Below, one piece after another: positions 10,668 to 20,065 of a stretch of DNA of 64,000 nt. Under the pieces are notes generated by a model, which was not told where the DNA came from, did not search any database, and saw only the letters and a list, made by a program, of their open reading frames with translations. Source of the DNA: Desulfofundulus luciae (GTDB lineage Bacteria > Bacillota > Desulfotomaculia > Desulfotomaculales > Desulfovirgulaceae); assembly GCF_030813795.1 (NCBI RefSeq), contig NZ_JAUSUX010000012.1, forward strand, positions 28,009 to 92,008, in the 5' to 3' direction. Every line of letters begins with the position of its first letter. Within the stretch, counting starts at the first letter, position 1. Both the position numbers and the translations under genes were made by a program.

Positions 10668-11702
10668 CTAGGGCAAAGTGGCATAAGCTTCGTCGTCGAA
10701 ATAAAACTCGCGGCCGGCAGGAATATTTTCTTGTTCCGGAACCCGCGGCCTTCCTACGGCCTCTAACCGGAAAAAGTTTGAGGTGTACCAGTTCATGTCC
10801 GGCACGGGCAGCCGGCCGAAGGCCCTTTGGACAAGTGGATAGTTTTTGCTCACAAAACCTTCCTTTTCAAGCTCGTATTCCTGGAAATTATGGATTATAT
10901 CCGTAATCACAAAATTCATGTCCAGGATCAGCTTTTGGATTAAGTACCATTTGTCCCTGGAGGCCTCCAGGTGGGTTAAACCGAAATAACCGGCACTGCC
11001 CTTGCCCCGCAAAGACAGGGCACAGCGGGATAAAAACAGGCTGATGCCCGGTAGTGTTTCCACCGGATCAATCAAAAAAGTATCGTACTGGCCCTGGAAC
11101 TCCCGGGGGAGGGGGTGCCGCACATCATACCTGTGTACGGAAAGATTGGCCCAGCCTTTTTTACGGGCCTGGACATCAATAAACTCTACCAGCCGGTCAT
11201 CCACCTCTAAAACGGTAATGCGCCTGGCCATACCGGTAAGGGCTATGGCAATGCCGGTCAAATCGTCATCTCCTATGAGCAAGATATCCTGGTTTTCCAG
11301 GTCACCCCGCTGGTACATGATGGCCACCCGGGCTACGGTGCTCATTGTATCCACATACCCCTGATCAAATTCGGCAATTGCCGGTGGCCTCTGCCGTGCA
11401 ATCTCCTCAAACTCTTCCAGCACCCGGGAAAAACTGCCCTGCAAGGTAACGGTTTTCCCGTCACAAGTGGGACAGATCAGCGTTTGCAAGGGGGACAGAC
11501 CCTGGTCCTGGGCCAGCTTTTTCCCCTTATCGGTAAGATAAATGTAATTGCCTTCACAACGGGCTAAACCCAGGGTAAGCATTTCTTCCATTACCTGCGT
11601 AAAATAAGCCAGGTGTCCATCCTGCTCCCTGATTAGCTGCCAGAAAGTACTGGGTTTTGCCATCAGGGTACGGAAAATCTGTTTCTGCGTCCTGTTCAAC
11701 AT
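10668..11702 (-). CDS. bpsA: N4-bis(aminopropyl)spermidine synthase (branched polyamine)
   Basis: Aminopropyltransferase of the former DUF43 family. BpsA adds two aminopropyl groups from decarboxylated S-adenosylmethionine to spermidine, giving branched quaternary polyamines that stabilise nucleic acids in thermophiles. The 344 residues comprise an N-terminal winged-helix-like region (residues 1-75), a CPTC pair near residue 90, and a Rossmann-type domain with the diagnostic [14 protein letters not shown] near residue 145 and [11 protein letters not shown] near 220. Length matches the family. ATG start with GGAGGTGGG upstream. It is monocistronic, between rpsB and a divergent kinase gene. With pdaD at 62761 it implies agmatine-route polyamine synthesis. 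Activity is inferred from family membership. Confidence 0.88.
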   Translation of the reverse strand: MLNRTQKQIFRTLMAKPSTFWQLIREQDGHLAYFTQVMEEMLTLGLARCEGNYIYLTDKGKKLAQDQGLSPLQTLICPTCDGKTVTLQGSFSRVLEEFEEIARQRPPAIAEFDQGYVDTMSTVARVAIMYQRGDLENQDILLIGDDDLTGIAIALTGMARRITVLEVDDRLVEFIDVQARKKGWANLSVHRYDVRHPLPREFQGQYDTFLIDPVETLPGISLFLSRCALSLRGKGSAGYFGLTHLEASRDKWYLIQKLILDMNFVITDIIHNFQEYELEKEGFVSKNYPLVQRAFGRLPVPDMNWYTSNFFRLEAVGRPRVPEQENIPAGREFYFDDEAYATLP

Positions 11703-11811
11703 CCCACCTCCGCTGGTTAATTAATGGCCATAAGTCTTTTATACCACGAGTGGACAAAAAAATAAAATCTTCGATGTTTTTGAGGAAAAGTTTGTCACCA
11801 GGGGCAGGAAA

Positions 11812-13521
11812 ATGATTCTAAACGTTGAATTAATTAGTGCTTTAAAAACTCTCTATAAGGGTGAATGCGGTTTGTTTGCGCGGAACTGGCCCCTGGTCTT
11901 AATAGCGGTCTCCCTGGTCATTTTACTCTATTCTCTTACCCTTCATATGAGCACGATTATTACCATGGAGAAAACCCTCGAACAGGGGACAATATTAAAT
12001 CTGGTCTTAAGCCAAACCCTGCTGCTTTTAACAACCGTATTGCTGCCCTTTGTTATATACAAGTACCAGTTCCAGGGCCCTCCCCGGGAAGAAAACCATG
12101 AAAAGCAATGCCGCCTCAATGATATTTTGGGTAGTATCCCCATGGCCATCATGATCGTGGACAACGAACTAAACATCAGCTATATCAACGGGGCATGGGA
12201 ACAACTGGTAGGATACGCCCGGGAAGAAGTGGTGGGGAAAAAATTAACGGAATTGCCACAATGGCTCCAGGAAGAGAAGACAACCAGCCGCCCCCCGGGT
12301 GGGGATCCTGAATCCCTCCTGCTGTGCCGGGAAATCGAGATTACGGGCAAAAACGGCGAACAAATCCACCTGGCCCTGGAAACGAGACCCCTGATGCAGG
12401 GAAATAACCGGGAGGGCATCATTATTTATTTCCGGGACATCAGCACCGAAGTAAAATACGACCTGTTGAAACAAACCTCGGATACAATTTTAGAACGCAT
12501 GGTAGGAGGAGTAATTGTCGTCGATGCCACCGGAAGGGTAATCATGTTTAACCGGACGGCAGAACAAATCTTTGGAGTAGCGGCCTCCAGTGCCATAGGT
12601 CGTAACATCTGGGAGTATTTCCCTGTGGACAGGAATAACCTGGTTACTATGCAGACTCTGGAAAAGGGCGAAGCACTGGGACCCCTGGAGGTACAGTATA
12701 AATGTAATGGAAAGGATTTTTACCTGTTGGTCAGTTCCGATGTCCTGCGGGATAAGCACGGCCGGGTTAGCGGCGCGGTCACCGTTTTCAGCGATATTAC
12801 GGAACTGCGCCACCAGCGGGAACTCCAGCACAACCAGGAAAAGCTGGTGGTGGTTGGCCAGATGGCCGCCGGTATGGCCCATGAACTGCGCAATCCCCTT
12901 ACTTCCATCAAGGGATTTGCGCAGCTCCTGAGCGAACGCGTAGAGGATGCAAAAAATAAAGAATACCTGGATGTAATTATCCAGGAAGTCGATCGGACCA
13001 ATGAAATCATCAGTAATTTTCTCGTGCTGGCGCGCCCCCACTCCACCCACGGCGAAAACGTAGACCTGAACCGGCTGATCAATGAACTGTTACCCCTGGT
13101 GGAGAGCCAGTGTCTTTTGACCCAGGTGGAGCTGGTCCTGGATCTTGCCCCGGAATTACCCTCCATCAATGCGCAACCGGACCAGCTCAAACAGGTACTG
13201 CTGAACTTAATTCACAACGCCCTGCAGGCCATGGAAGAACAGCCCGTAAAAAGACTGACCCTCATCTCCCGCTGGCTGGCCGAGTCCGATGAAATCCTGC
13301 TGGTGGTACGGGACACGGGCCACGGTATGTCCGGGGAGATATTATCCCGGCTGAGCACACCATTTTTCACCACCAAGAATGCCGGAACCGGCCTGGGGTT
13401 GACCATATCCTACCGCATTATTGAAAACCACGGCGGGAGGATTGAGGTAAACAGTGAAGAGGGGGCCGGCAGCGAATTCAGGATTTATTTGCCTGTACAA
13501 GGCCCAGGGCAAATTCACTGA
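11812..13521 (+). CDS. Membrane PAS-PAS sensor histidine kinase
   Basis: A 569-residue sensor kinase. Residues about 25-85 form two transmembrane helices with almost no external loop, so sensing is probably cytosolic or in the membrane. Two PAS domains follow (about 100-215 and 220-345), then HisKA with the phosphoacceptor in MAHELRNPL near residue 358, and HATPase_c with the N box (NLIHNALQAME), G1 (DTGHGMSG), F (TPFFTTKNAGTG) and G2 motifs. The layout resembles the orphan KinA-E sporulation kinases. No response regulator is adjacent, which fits an orphan feeding a phosphorelay (inference). Its last 44 nt overlap the convergent 3' end of the flavoprotein gene. Confidence 0.92.
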   Translation: MILNVELISALKTLYKGECGLFARNWPLVLIAVSLVILLYSLTLHMSTIITMEKTLEQGTILNLVLSQTLLLLTTVLLPFVIYKYQFQGPPREENHEKQCRLNDILGSIPMAIMIVDNELNISYINGAWEQLVGYAREEVVGKKLTELPQWLQEEKTTSRPPGGDPESLLLCREIEITGKNGEQIHLALETRPLMQGNNREGIIIYFRDISTEVKYDLLKQTSDTILERMVGGVIVVDATGRVIMFNRTAEQIFGVAASSAIGRNIWEYFPVDRNNLVTMQTLEKGEALGPLEVQYKCNGKDFYLLVSSDVLRDKHGRVSGAVTVFSDITELRHQRELQHNQEKLVVVGQMAAGMAHELRNPLTSIKGFAQLLSERVEDAKNKEYLDVIIQEVDRTNEIISNFLVLARPHSTHGENVDLNRLINELLPLVESQCLLTQVELVLDLAPELPSINAQPDQLKQVLLNLIHNALQAMEEQPVKRLTLISRWLAESDEILLVVRDTGHGMSGEILSRLSTPFFTTKNAGTGLGLTISYRIIENHGGRIEVNSEEGAGSEFRIYLPVQGPGQIH

Positions 13522-15514
13522 GCCAGGCCAGGGGATCCCCACCGGCACCCAGACAGTGCCACTGCAAACGGGACGGTTCGTACCCCAATTCCCCGAGCAA
13601 CTTTTGGAAGCGCTTTAATTGCTCCTTGACCCGGGCAGCCCCACCGGCATGGCGGCAGTTATTTTCTCCACAGGTGATTACTGCTACGCCCAAAGCCCCG
13701 GCTTCCAGCGCTTTCAGTAACCACAGCGGGTCCAGCGCGCCGGCCGTGGGCAGGGAAACCAGCCGCACCTGCCCCAACCCCGGGGCGGAAGAGATAACTT
13801 CCGGGGCCAGTCCCTGGAAATAAGCCCGCTGGCAAACAAAGACGGCCAGCGGTGGATCTGTCGCGGGACTTATCCCGCCGACCTGCCTCTTTTCCTCCTC
13901 CAAAAGGGCATGCACTTCTTGCTCCGGTAATCCTTTCAGCACAATAGCTCCGGCCGGACAGGCTGCCGCACAGATGCCACACCCCTGGCAGCCCTCCACC
14001 GGTATGTTCGCTCTTCCTTCCACCACCGGCACCCCGTAGGGACAAACCCGCTGGCAGGTAAGGCAGGCGGCGCAACGTTCCTTAAGCACTTCCGCCCCTA
14101 AACCACAGCGCAGGCAGCGTTCCGCTTCCCGCAGGGCCTGTACCGGGGGAAACCCCAATTCCTGCACCACAAAGGAATGCTGGCGCTGGTCGGCAGGAAG
14201 TACGGGTACTTCCTGCCTGGCAAAGGACGGTAAGCGGGTGCGTACCCTTTCTGGCAACTCACCGATGGTTGCTACGTTAACGGCCGGAAGGGATACTCTT
14301 TCCAGATAGGCCCGCACTGCAGCGGCAACCCGGTGGCCGCTGGCCACGGCGGCAATGGCTGGACCGGGACCACAGGCCACCTCCCCGCAGGCAAAGACTC
14401 CGGGCACACTGGTTTCCAGGGTATCCCGGTTCACCATCAACTGGCCCCGCTCGTTGACCGCCACCTGACTACCCGCCAGGAACGAAAGATCGGCACACTG
14501 CCCGATGGCCTGAATGATCATTTCACCGGGAACAAATGAGAGCCTGCCTTCATCAAAGGTGGGGTTAAAACGTCCCCGGTCGTCAAAAACCGATAACACC
14601 CCTTTAACTTCCAATCCCCGGATCTGTCCTTCCTCCACCACCGCCCGGACGGGTCCCCATCCGGCGCAGAGTTCTACCCCTTCCTCCTGGGCTTCCTTTA
14701 CCTCCCATGGGTGAGCGGGCATAATGTCGCAGGTCTCCAGGCAAACCACCCGTACCTCCTGAGCCCCCAGGCGCAGGGCGGTCCGGGCCACGTCCATGGC
14801 CACATCGCCCCCACCAATAACAATCACCCTTTTTTTAACGTTCACCGGGCGGCCCAGGTTGGCCCCCTGCAGGAAGGGCAAGGCCAGCAGGACATCGGGA
14901 TGATCAAACCCTGGCAGGTTTAAGCCCCGGCTTTTGGAAAGGCCCACGGCCAGGATTACCGCATCATATTCCTTTTGCAGGTCGGTTAACGAAACATCTT
15001 TGCCAATCTCCACCCCCGTACGTATCTCCACGCCGGCAGCGGCGATGCGACCCACATCCTCCCTCACCACCCGGCGGGGCAGGCGATAGGTGGGGAGGGA
15101 AGCATATAAATGTCCCCCCGCCTCGGGCTGGCGTTCAAACACCGTTACGGTGTACCCGGCTCTGGCCAGATCCCAGGCTGCGGTAAGTCCCGCCGGACCG
15201 GCCCCCACTATGGCCACCCGGTAAGGAAGGGACTGCGCAGTCGGCTTATCGGAAAACAGGCTTTCTCCCCCGGCCTTTTCCAGGGCGAACTTCTTTAACG
15301 CCCGTACCGATAGCGGCGCATCCACCTGTCCCCGCCGGCAATGGTCTTCGCAGGGGTGGGGACATACCCACCCACATACTGAGGCAAAGGTATTGTTAGC
15401 CCGGATTAGCCTGGCGGCCTTTTGATAATCCCCCCGGGCTATGGCGGCCAGGTAACCGGGTACATCGGTGTTAACCGGGCAATTGGCACTGCAAGGCGGC
15501 AGTTGCGCAATCAT
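13478..15514 (-). CDS. GltD-like FAD oxidoreductase with ferredoxin and MvhD-type C-terminus
   Basis: A 678-residue multidomain flavoprotein. Residues 1-90 form a cysteine-rich Fe-S domain like the N-terminus of glutamate synthase small subunit. Residues 100-430 are the FAD/NAD(P) module with dinucleotide loops VAIVGAGPAGL and VIVIGGGDVAMD. From about 455 come four-cysteine clusters, including CAACLTCQRVCP and CQGCGICAAACP. From about 555 to the end is a domain like the MvhD/FlpD hydrogenase iron-sulfur subunit, with CGENNCRH. MvhD links hydrogenase or formate dehydrogenase to heterodisulfide reductase in bifurcating complexes, so transfer between NAD(P)H, ferredoxin and an Hdr-like partner is plausible, though no hdr gene is adjacent. 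Monocistronic. Confidence 0.85.
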   Translation of the reverse strand: MIAQLPPCSANCPVNTDVPGYLAAIARGDYQKAARLIRANNTFASVCGWVCPHPCEDHCRRGQVDAPLSVRALKKFALEKAGGESLFSDKPTAQSLPYRVAIVGAGPAGLTAAWDLARAGYTVTVFERQPEAGGHLYASLPTYRLPRRVVREDVGRIAAAGVEIRTGVEIGKDVSLTDLQKEYDAVILAVGLSKSRGLNLPGFDHPDVLLALPFLQGANLGRPVNVKKRVIVIGGGDVAMDVARTALRLGAQEVRVVCLETCDIMPAHPWEVKEAQEEGVELCAGWGPVRAVVEEGQIRGLEVKGVLSVFDDRGRFNPTFDEGRLSFVPGEMIIQAIGQCADLSFLAGSQVAVNERGQLMVNRDTLETSVPGVFACGEVACGPGPAIAAVASGHRVAAAVRAYLERVSLPAVNVATIGELPERVRTRLPSFARQEVPVLPADQRQHSFVVQELGFPPVQALREAERCLRCGLGAEVLKERCAACLTCQRVCPYGVPVVEGRANIPVEGCQGCGICAAACPAGAIVLKGLPEQEVHALLEEEKRQVGGISPATDPPLAVFVCQRAYFQGLAPEVISSAPGLGQVRLVSLPTAGALDPLWLLKALEAGALGVAVITCGENNCRHAGGAARVKEQLKRFQKLLGELGYEPSRLQWHCLGAGGDPLAWLSEFALGLVQANKS

Positions 15515-15795
15515 TATAAAACCCCCTTCTGGAGCAAACAGATCGTTCTTGCAGTTTAATTCAGTATATTATTGTTATGATTCGTTACCGGAGGTCTAAT
15601 TCCTTCATCCATTCTGAAAAATCCGAAACCACCGGTTTCAGCCGGCTCGACCCAGGTATGCCCGTACCAGATCGGTTAAAAATTTCGTCATGAGACGGAG
15701 GCTGTTAATGTCAATCCGTTCCCTACTTAAGTTTTTCCACGGCGGAAGCATCGAATATTTATGTACTATATATCACAAAGTAGCATGTCAACCTA
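15515..15795. other. Intergenic region without recognised gene
   Basis: About 280 bp between the divergent flavoprotein and permease genes. A 70-codon plus-strand reading (15690-15902) has no ribosome site and no recognisable sequence. Nothing else is seen until the promoter at 15796. Confidence 0.4.
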
Positions 15796-15824
15796 TTGCA
15801 CCACAAAAAATTTTATGTTATTAT
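15796..15824 (+). promoter_or_regulatory. Sigma-A type promoter upstream of TauE/SafE permease
   Basis: TTGCAC (15796-15801), 17-bp spacer rich in A and T, TATTAT (15819-15824). It lies about 80 bp upstream of the permease ATG at 15904. Confidence 0.65.
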
Positions 15825-15903
15825 ACCAGTAAAAAATTATGTGCTTGTTATCACAAGTACATTACTGCATTCTCTGATCAATACCTTATTAAGGGGGGAT
15901 AAA

Positions 15904-16893
15904 ATGATCCCGGCCGTCTTTTCCCTGATCGGCTTTGCCGGAGGATTTTTATATCGCGCCGGCGGTCCTGCTTACCAGTCGTTTACCATCCCCCTGCTGA
16001 TCATTACCGGCCTGCCCCTACCCGCAGCCGTAGGCGGCGGTATCCTCCTTAATGCGGCCGGTAAACTAAAGTTGATATACCACCCTGAGAGCACCCGGCA
16101 TGCTCATAAACGGGTGGGCATGACCGTAGCCATTTTATCCCTGCCCTTTATGGTGACCGGAAAACAATTTCTACTCCGGCTCAGCACCCTGCCAACAGGT
16201 ACGGCAACCCTCGTTTTTATATACAGCACCGTTCTGGTCATCACCGCCCTTTTCGCTGCCCGCCGTTACCGCCACTACTGCCAATTCGGCTACGAGGACG
16301 AAAACCCGCTCCCCCCGGGCGGTCTATTCTGGAGACACCCCCTTGCTGCACCGGGGCTCCCACTTCCAAAGTACATTACGGTAGGCCGGGTAAGCCTTGT
16401 TGGTGGGTCCATCGGCCTCTGTACAGGCCTGGCCGGAGTAAACACCCGTGCCCTCCTGGAACCGCTTTTGATGTACCTGACGGGTCTATCCCGCCGGCAG
16501 GCCCGGGCCACCGCTTCTTTTGCCCTGTATTTGATCGGGGCCTTTGCCGCAATTATTTTCCTTCCCGACCTGTTCACTTTTTCGGGAGCGGAAGTAACTT
16601 TCATGAGCCTCGGCGCAGGCTATCTGGCCGGCTACCTCTACGCGTGGCATCTCCGGCGGGAGAAACTACAATACCCGGAGGAAAGCATTTTCCTGGCCTG
16701 GTGGGGATTAAGCTCCGCCGTGGTGCTGCTGGGCGGCCGGGCGGCCGGCCTGGCCCCCCTCTATACCACCGCGCTCATGTTTGGGCCGGCCATGGTCACC
16801 ATGCTCGGCTTCACCTTAACCTCCCTCTGCCAGGTACGCTGGAATGATGCCTTATCCCGCAGCAATGTGCCGCAAAACTTTAGAAACCCTTAA
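15904..16893 (+). CDS. TauE/SafE-family membrane permease
   Basis: A 329-residue membrane protein with about eight hydrophobic helices of the TauE/SafE (PF01925) type, a family linked to export of sulfite, sulfoacetate and other organosulfur anions. Two similar halves are visible: the first has GGAGG-like turns with AAVGGGILLNAAGK, the second GGSIGLCTGLAGVNTR, as expected for the internal repeat. The ATG at 15904 follows AAGGGGGGATAAA, so the longer upstream reading is rejected. It is the first of four clustered membrane-protein genes, two on each strand, including a second TauE/SafE paralogue (17879-18832). The substrate is not predictable. Confidence 0.85.
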   Translation: MIPAVFSLIGFAGGFLYRAGGPAYQSFTIPLLIITGLPLPAAVGGGILLNAAGKLKLIYHPESTRHAHKRVGMTVAILSLPFMVTGKQFLLRLSTLPTGTATLVFIYSTVLVITALFAARRYRHYCQFGYEDENPLPPGGLFWRHPLAAPGLPLPKYITVGRVSLVGGSIGLCTGLAGVNTRALLEPLLMYLTGLSRRQARATASFALYLIGAFAAIIFLPDLFTFSGAEVTFMSLGAGYLAGYLYAWHLRREKLQYPEESIFLAWWGLSSAVVLLGGRAAGLAPLYTTALMFGPAMVTMLGFTLTSLCQVRWNDALSRSNVPQNFRNP

Positions 16894-16928
16894 AAGTCTT
16901 TAAAAATATAAAGAAAGGGGCGAGGGCG

Positions 16929-17249
16929 ATGTTATGGCCGCTGAAAGGCAGTCAACAGCGAAATAAAAAACGACCCGCCGGGCTGCCCGCCAGTTACCAC
17001 CGGCGGAACATCACCTACCTCTACGAACCCCTCCGAAGTCCTCCGCTGGCACACCATCCGGGGCTACCGCCTTTTGGAAGGTGGGAAAAAAGCTTGAGTC
17101 ATCCCTTCGCGGAAATTGAAATTTCCCGCGCCGTGCGGGCGGAAAAAGATGCCCGGGTTAACCGCTGGCAGATTCTCCTGCCCGTGCTTACCCTGACTGT
17201 ATCCACAGCCCTTTGTCTATACGGCTTTGTGATTTATTTCATTCACTAA
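16929..17249 (+). CDS. Hypothetical protein with C-terminal membrane anchor
   Basis: A 106-residue protein of unknown function. The first 80 residues are polar, basic and proline-rich. Residues 83-104 form one transmembrane helix (ILLPVLTLTVSTALCLYGFV), giving a tail-anchored layout with the basic part probably inside. ATG start with GAAAGGGGCGAGG upstream. It follows the TauE/SafE gene by 35 nt and precedes a small hairpin terminator, so it is likely co-transcribed. I do not recognise the family. Confidence 0.65.
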   Translation: MLWPLKGSQQRNKKRPAGLPASYHRRNITYLYEPLRSPPLAHHPGLPPFGRWEKSLSHPFAEIEISRAVRAEKDARVNRWQILLPVLTLTVSTALCLYGFVIYFIH

Positions 17250-17256
17250 CGCCACT

Positions 17257-17289
17257 GTCATGTAATATCATTCACATGACGGATTTTAA
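17257..17289 (+). terminator. Hairpin terminator after 16929-17249
   Basis: GTCATGT (17257-17263) and ACATGAC (17274-17280) form a 7-bp stem followed by GGATTTTAAAA. It is weak, but placed right after the stop codon of the plus-strand pair. Confidence 0.45.
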
Positions 17290-17343
17290 AAGAGGCGGCC
17301 CCTGGAGTTCAGGCCGTAGCCACACCTGACACCAGGGCCGCCG
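17284..17343 (-). terminator. Large GC-rich hairpin terminator for the minus-strand permease pair
   Basis: Arms 17294-17305 and 17332-17343 (GGCGGCCC...GGGCCGCC) enclose a second short stem. On the minus strand the hairpin is followed by TCTTTTAAAA. It faces the plus-strand terminator at 17257, closing two convergent units. Confidence 0.55.
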
Positions 17344-17369
17344 CAGCACCTTTCGCCATCAATATGCCT

Positions 17370-17852
17370 TTAGTGTCCGCCCACGGCCAGGATACCGGAA
17401 GCCGCCAGAACGAGCACAACTACTTCGGTAAGGACTATAAAAATATACGGTACGTCTTTCCTGGACAGGTAAGCCGGCAAGAGAATCAGGTATCCAATGA
17501 TGGTTAAGGAAGCCAGAAGGACCATGCCGAAAAAGTTCAGGAAGTCACTGTAACCGAGCATCTTTAACCAGCTCCACCCGGTGGGCATGTGCGCCACCTG
17601 GACAAACTCGCTGGCCTTCATGCCCCAGTACTGGGGAAGCATGGCCGGTTCAATGTACGGCTTCACCAGTCCGGTTAAGTAAATAATGTTGGTCAAAAGC
17701 AACAGGGCGATCCCCAACCAGGCTCCGTAGAGGAGCACGTTGGCGTAGGCCAGTTGCTCCGGCGCCACCTCCACCTGTAGCGCCGCGGGCGCTTTTGCCG
17801 GTGCTTCTTTCGGAACGGGACTTTTCAGTATTTCCGCTTGCGGCTTGGCCAT
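17370..17852 (-). CDS. Small polytopic membrane protein next to TauE/SafE permease
   Basis: A 160-residue protein. The first 35 residues are alanine/proline-rich and probably cytoplasmic. Three or four transmembrane helices follow at about 42-62, 100-130 and 135-157. It is preceded by AAGGAGGGG and lies 26 nt downstream of a TauE/SafE gene. Small three-helix membrane proteins (DUF1634 family) often accompany TauE/SafE permeases, but I cannot confirm that this one belongs there. An accessory role to the permease is an inference from position only. Confidence 0.75.
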   Translation of the reverse strand: MAKPQAEILKSPVPKEAPAKAPAALQVEVAPEQLAYANVLLYGAWLGIALLLLTNIIYLTGLVKPYIEPAMLPQYWGMKASEFVQVAHMPTGWSWLKMLGYSDFLNFFGMVLLASLTIIGYLILLPAYLSRKDVPYIFIVLTEVVVLVLAASGILAVGGH

Positions 17853-17878
17853 TTTTTCCCCTCCTTATTTTCTCACAC

Positions 17879-18832
17879 CTAGTTCCAGATCCCCAGCCCC
17901 TTGAGCAGTGAACGCAGTCCGGAAGCCAGGAGCAAAACGATCACCAGGTATTTTATGGCCCTGGGCTTGGCCGTGGCCAGCAGCCGCACCCCAACGAAGG
18001 AACCTAACATTATGCCTACGATGGAAGGCACGGCAATAATGGGCAGCACCGCACCCTGGTTTAAATAGACCCAGGCCGCCGACGTATCGGTAATGGAGAG
18101 GAGGAACTTGCTGGTGCCCACTGCTACCTTAAGTGGCGCCCCCATGAGCAGGTTCAGCACCGGCACATTCGCCCACCCGGCACCCAGACCGAACATGCCG
18201 GCCATGATCCCGATGGCGATGAACAAAAGGAAACCCTGCGGCGTCCGCCATACCGACCAGTCTACGGTTTTACCCGAAGAACGTTCGTAATAGGTACCAC
18301 CTATTCCTAAAAACCGGGCCAGCTTGTCGCTTCCTCCCACCTGGGGAAACTCCGTATTTTTTGAAACTATGAACAAAAGGGCAATAAGCACGATGGTAAT
18401 ACCCAGAGCGGTCTGCACCAAGTTGTTGGGCAGGGCCAGGCCGATAAACGCTCCCACCATGCTGAAGGTGGAGGCAATTAAAGCCACCGGCAGGGCAAGG
18501 CGCAGGTTGGCCAGGTTAAGTTTTAAAAGGCCCGGTCCTGCCGCCACCGCCCCGGCCAGGGCCACCAGCAGACCCGCCCCGCGGACAAAGTCCAGGTTAA
18601 AGGGAAAAAAGCTGCCCACGATGGGAACAAACAAAACACTGCCGCCCACACCCCCAAGCACGGCTACAATACCCAGCAAAAAGGTGGTAATAAACAGGAG
18701 CAGCGGCCACACCCACCAGGGCATACCCGGGGTCCCGGCAGCCGTACTTACCGCCGCTCCAGTGGTGGTCACGGCTGCGGTCGCTTTGGCCGCCAGCCCT
18801 CCCCCTGTAAAGGTAGCCAACCAATCAAGCAT
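17879..18832 (-). CDS. TauE/SafE-family membrane permease (second copy)
   Basis: A 317-residue, roughly eight-helix permease of the TauE/SafE family. An alanine/threonine-rich N-terminal stretch of about 35 residues precedes the first helix. The family repeat is seen as GVGGSVLFVPIVGSFFPF in the first half and GLGAGWANVPVLNLLMGAPL in the second. It carries the more canonical glycine motifs of the two paralogues here. It heads a two-gene operon with the small membrane protein. In a sulfate- or sulfite-using anaerobe, movement of a sulfur oxyanion or sulfonate is a reasonable guess, not shown by sequence. Confidence 0.88.
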   Translation of the reverse strand: MLDWLATFTGGGLAAKATAAVTTTGAAVSTAAGTPGMPWWVWPLLLFITTFLLGIVAVLGGVGGSVLFVPIVGSFFPFNLDFVRGAGLLVALAGAVAAGPGLLKLNLANLRLALPVALIASTFSMVGAFIGLALPNNLVQTALGITIVLIALLFIVSKNTEFPQVGGSDKLARFLGIGGTYYERSSGKTVDWSVWRTPQGFLLFIAIGIMAGMFGLGAGWANVPVLNLLMGAPLKVAVGTSKFLLSITDTSAAWVYLNQGAVLPIIAVPSIVGIMLGSFVGVRLLATAKPRAIKYLVIVLLLASGLRSLLKGLGIWN

Positions 18833-19010
18833 GTCTTATCCCTCCAGGATCCATTGTTAGTATGGCCTCAAATCCCGGACACCCTGAATTAATTCCGGGA
18901 ACCATCCGGCCTGCCCACCGGGAACACCCGTCCCTATTCCTTGTTTTGGCCAGTTTTTTCACCCCCTTTTTGAATAATGCCTATCCCTAACCTTCCAGGC
19001 TCGACCGCCA

Positions 19011-19682
19011 TCATTGAATGCCCAGCCTGTTAACTAACGGCTTGGTTACGGCAATGAAGTCGGCAAACTTGCGTGCCGCCAGCCAGCTATCGCCCCTTTT
19101 TACAACTTCATAGGGCAGGATCACTTTCAGCCGGTATTTGCCGGTTGCCTCCACCTTGGGCAGTTCCCTTTCCAGCACGGCCCCCAGGCGTTTTTCAATT
19201 TCCACCTTCAGTTCCAGAAGGGGCAGAAAAACCTGCTTTTTATAGCCATCCATAACCAGGTCGATAACTAAAAGCTCCCGGCCCTGGTAGGGCCCTTTTC
19301 GCGGCCGGGTCCGGCCAATGCGGTAGTAAATATCGTTATTGCCAAATACCTTTACGCACTTCCAGGACTCGCTGATCCCCAGGTTTTGCCCGGGTAAAGT
19401 GTATGTCACCTCGATGTCTTGCTCCGCCAGGATGCGCTTGGTCTCGACCAGCACTTCGTCTAAAAATTGGTCGAAGGTCTTTTCCTCGGGGGCAGGAGTA
19501 GCATGTTCAATATCAACGCTTTCCTCGCTCTGCAACCAGGACTCGAACCAGTCCAGAAATTTTTTGAGCTCGCGCATTACACCGGACTTTTCCCCCTTGC
19601 CTTCCGTGGCCTGCTGGGTGATCTTTTTTAAGAACTCTTCCTTGCGGCGATTGAAAAGCCGCAACATATCCCTCTCCACCAT
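19011..19682 (-). CDS. Hypothetical protein, 223 residues
   Basis: Unrecognised soluble protein. The N-terminal third (residues 1-90) is highly charged and probably helical. The C-terminal two thirds read as alternating strands and helices with a GRTRPRKGPYQGRELLVIDL segment and a terminal basic helix. No signal peptide, metal motif or membrane segment is seen. Starts are ambiguous: ATG at 19682 with weak AAGGGG, or ATG at 19667 behind GGAGAGG. It is a single gene with about 180 bp on the permease side and about 380 bp before the plus-strand kinase. Codon use matches its neighbours, so it is probably a real gene. Confidence 0.65.
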   Translation of the reverse strand: MVERDMLRLFNRRKEEFLKKITQQATEGKGEKSGVMRELKKFLDWFESWLQSEESVDIEHATPAPEEKTFDQFLDEVLVETKRILAEQDIEVTYTLPGQNLGISESWKCVKVFGNNDIYYRIGRTRPRKGPYQGRELLVIDLVMDGYKKQVFLPLLELKVEIEKRLGAVLERELPKVEATGKYRLKVILPYEVVKRGDSWLAARKFADFIAVTKPLVNRLGIQ

Positions 19683-19808
19683 AACCCCTTTATCACCTCA
19701 CTTGACCGGTCCCCGCGAAGGCTTTGTGCTTGTAACCCCATGCACATGATAGCCGGCAAAAAACTCCCGGTATTTAGCCGGATGATATTTCTTTTGCGAC
19801 AATTGCTG

Positions 19809-19817
19809 TGTTATAAT
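19809..19817 (+). promoter_or_regulatory. Extended -10 promoter upstream of the kinase/activator operon
   Basis: TGTTATAAT gives a perfect TATAAT (19812-19817) with the TGn extension; no good -35 is seen. It lies about 250 bp upstream of the kinase start at 20066. The rest of the 380-bp gap holds no recognised gene. Confidence 0.5.
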
Positions 19818-20065
19818 AAACGCGAGGGCTTGTGAAAAAAGTTATTAACCGGTGTTGCATTTTACGTACCAGCCTGTTATGCCCGGGAAAAAGCAGGTTT
19901 CGCCTCTCAGGATGGAAGGGGCTTTGTTTAAAAACAGACAGTTGGGAATCTAACCAGCGAGCAAAAAGGAGATTGTGAAGTTAATTACTAAAGGGAAACC
20001 GGTGTCTGTTTTCAGACAGCAGGTGTTTGTTATCCATCACCCGGCTGGCAGGAAAGGGGGAAAGC

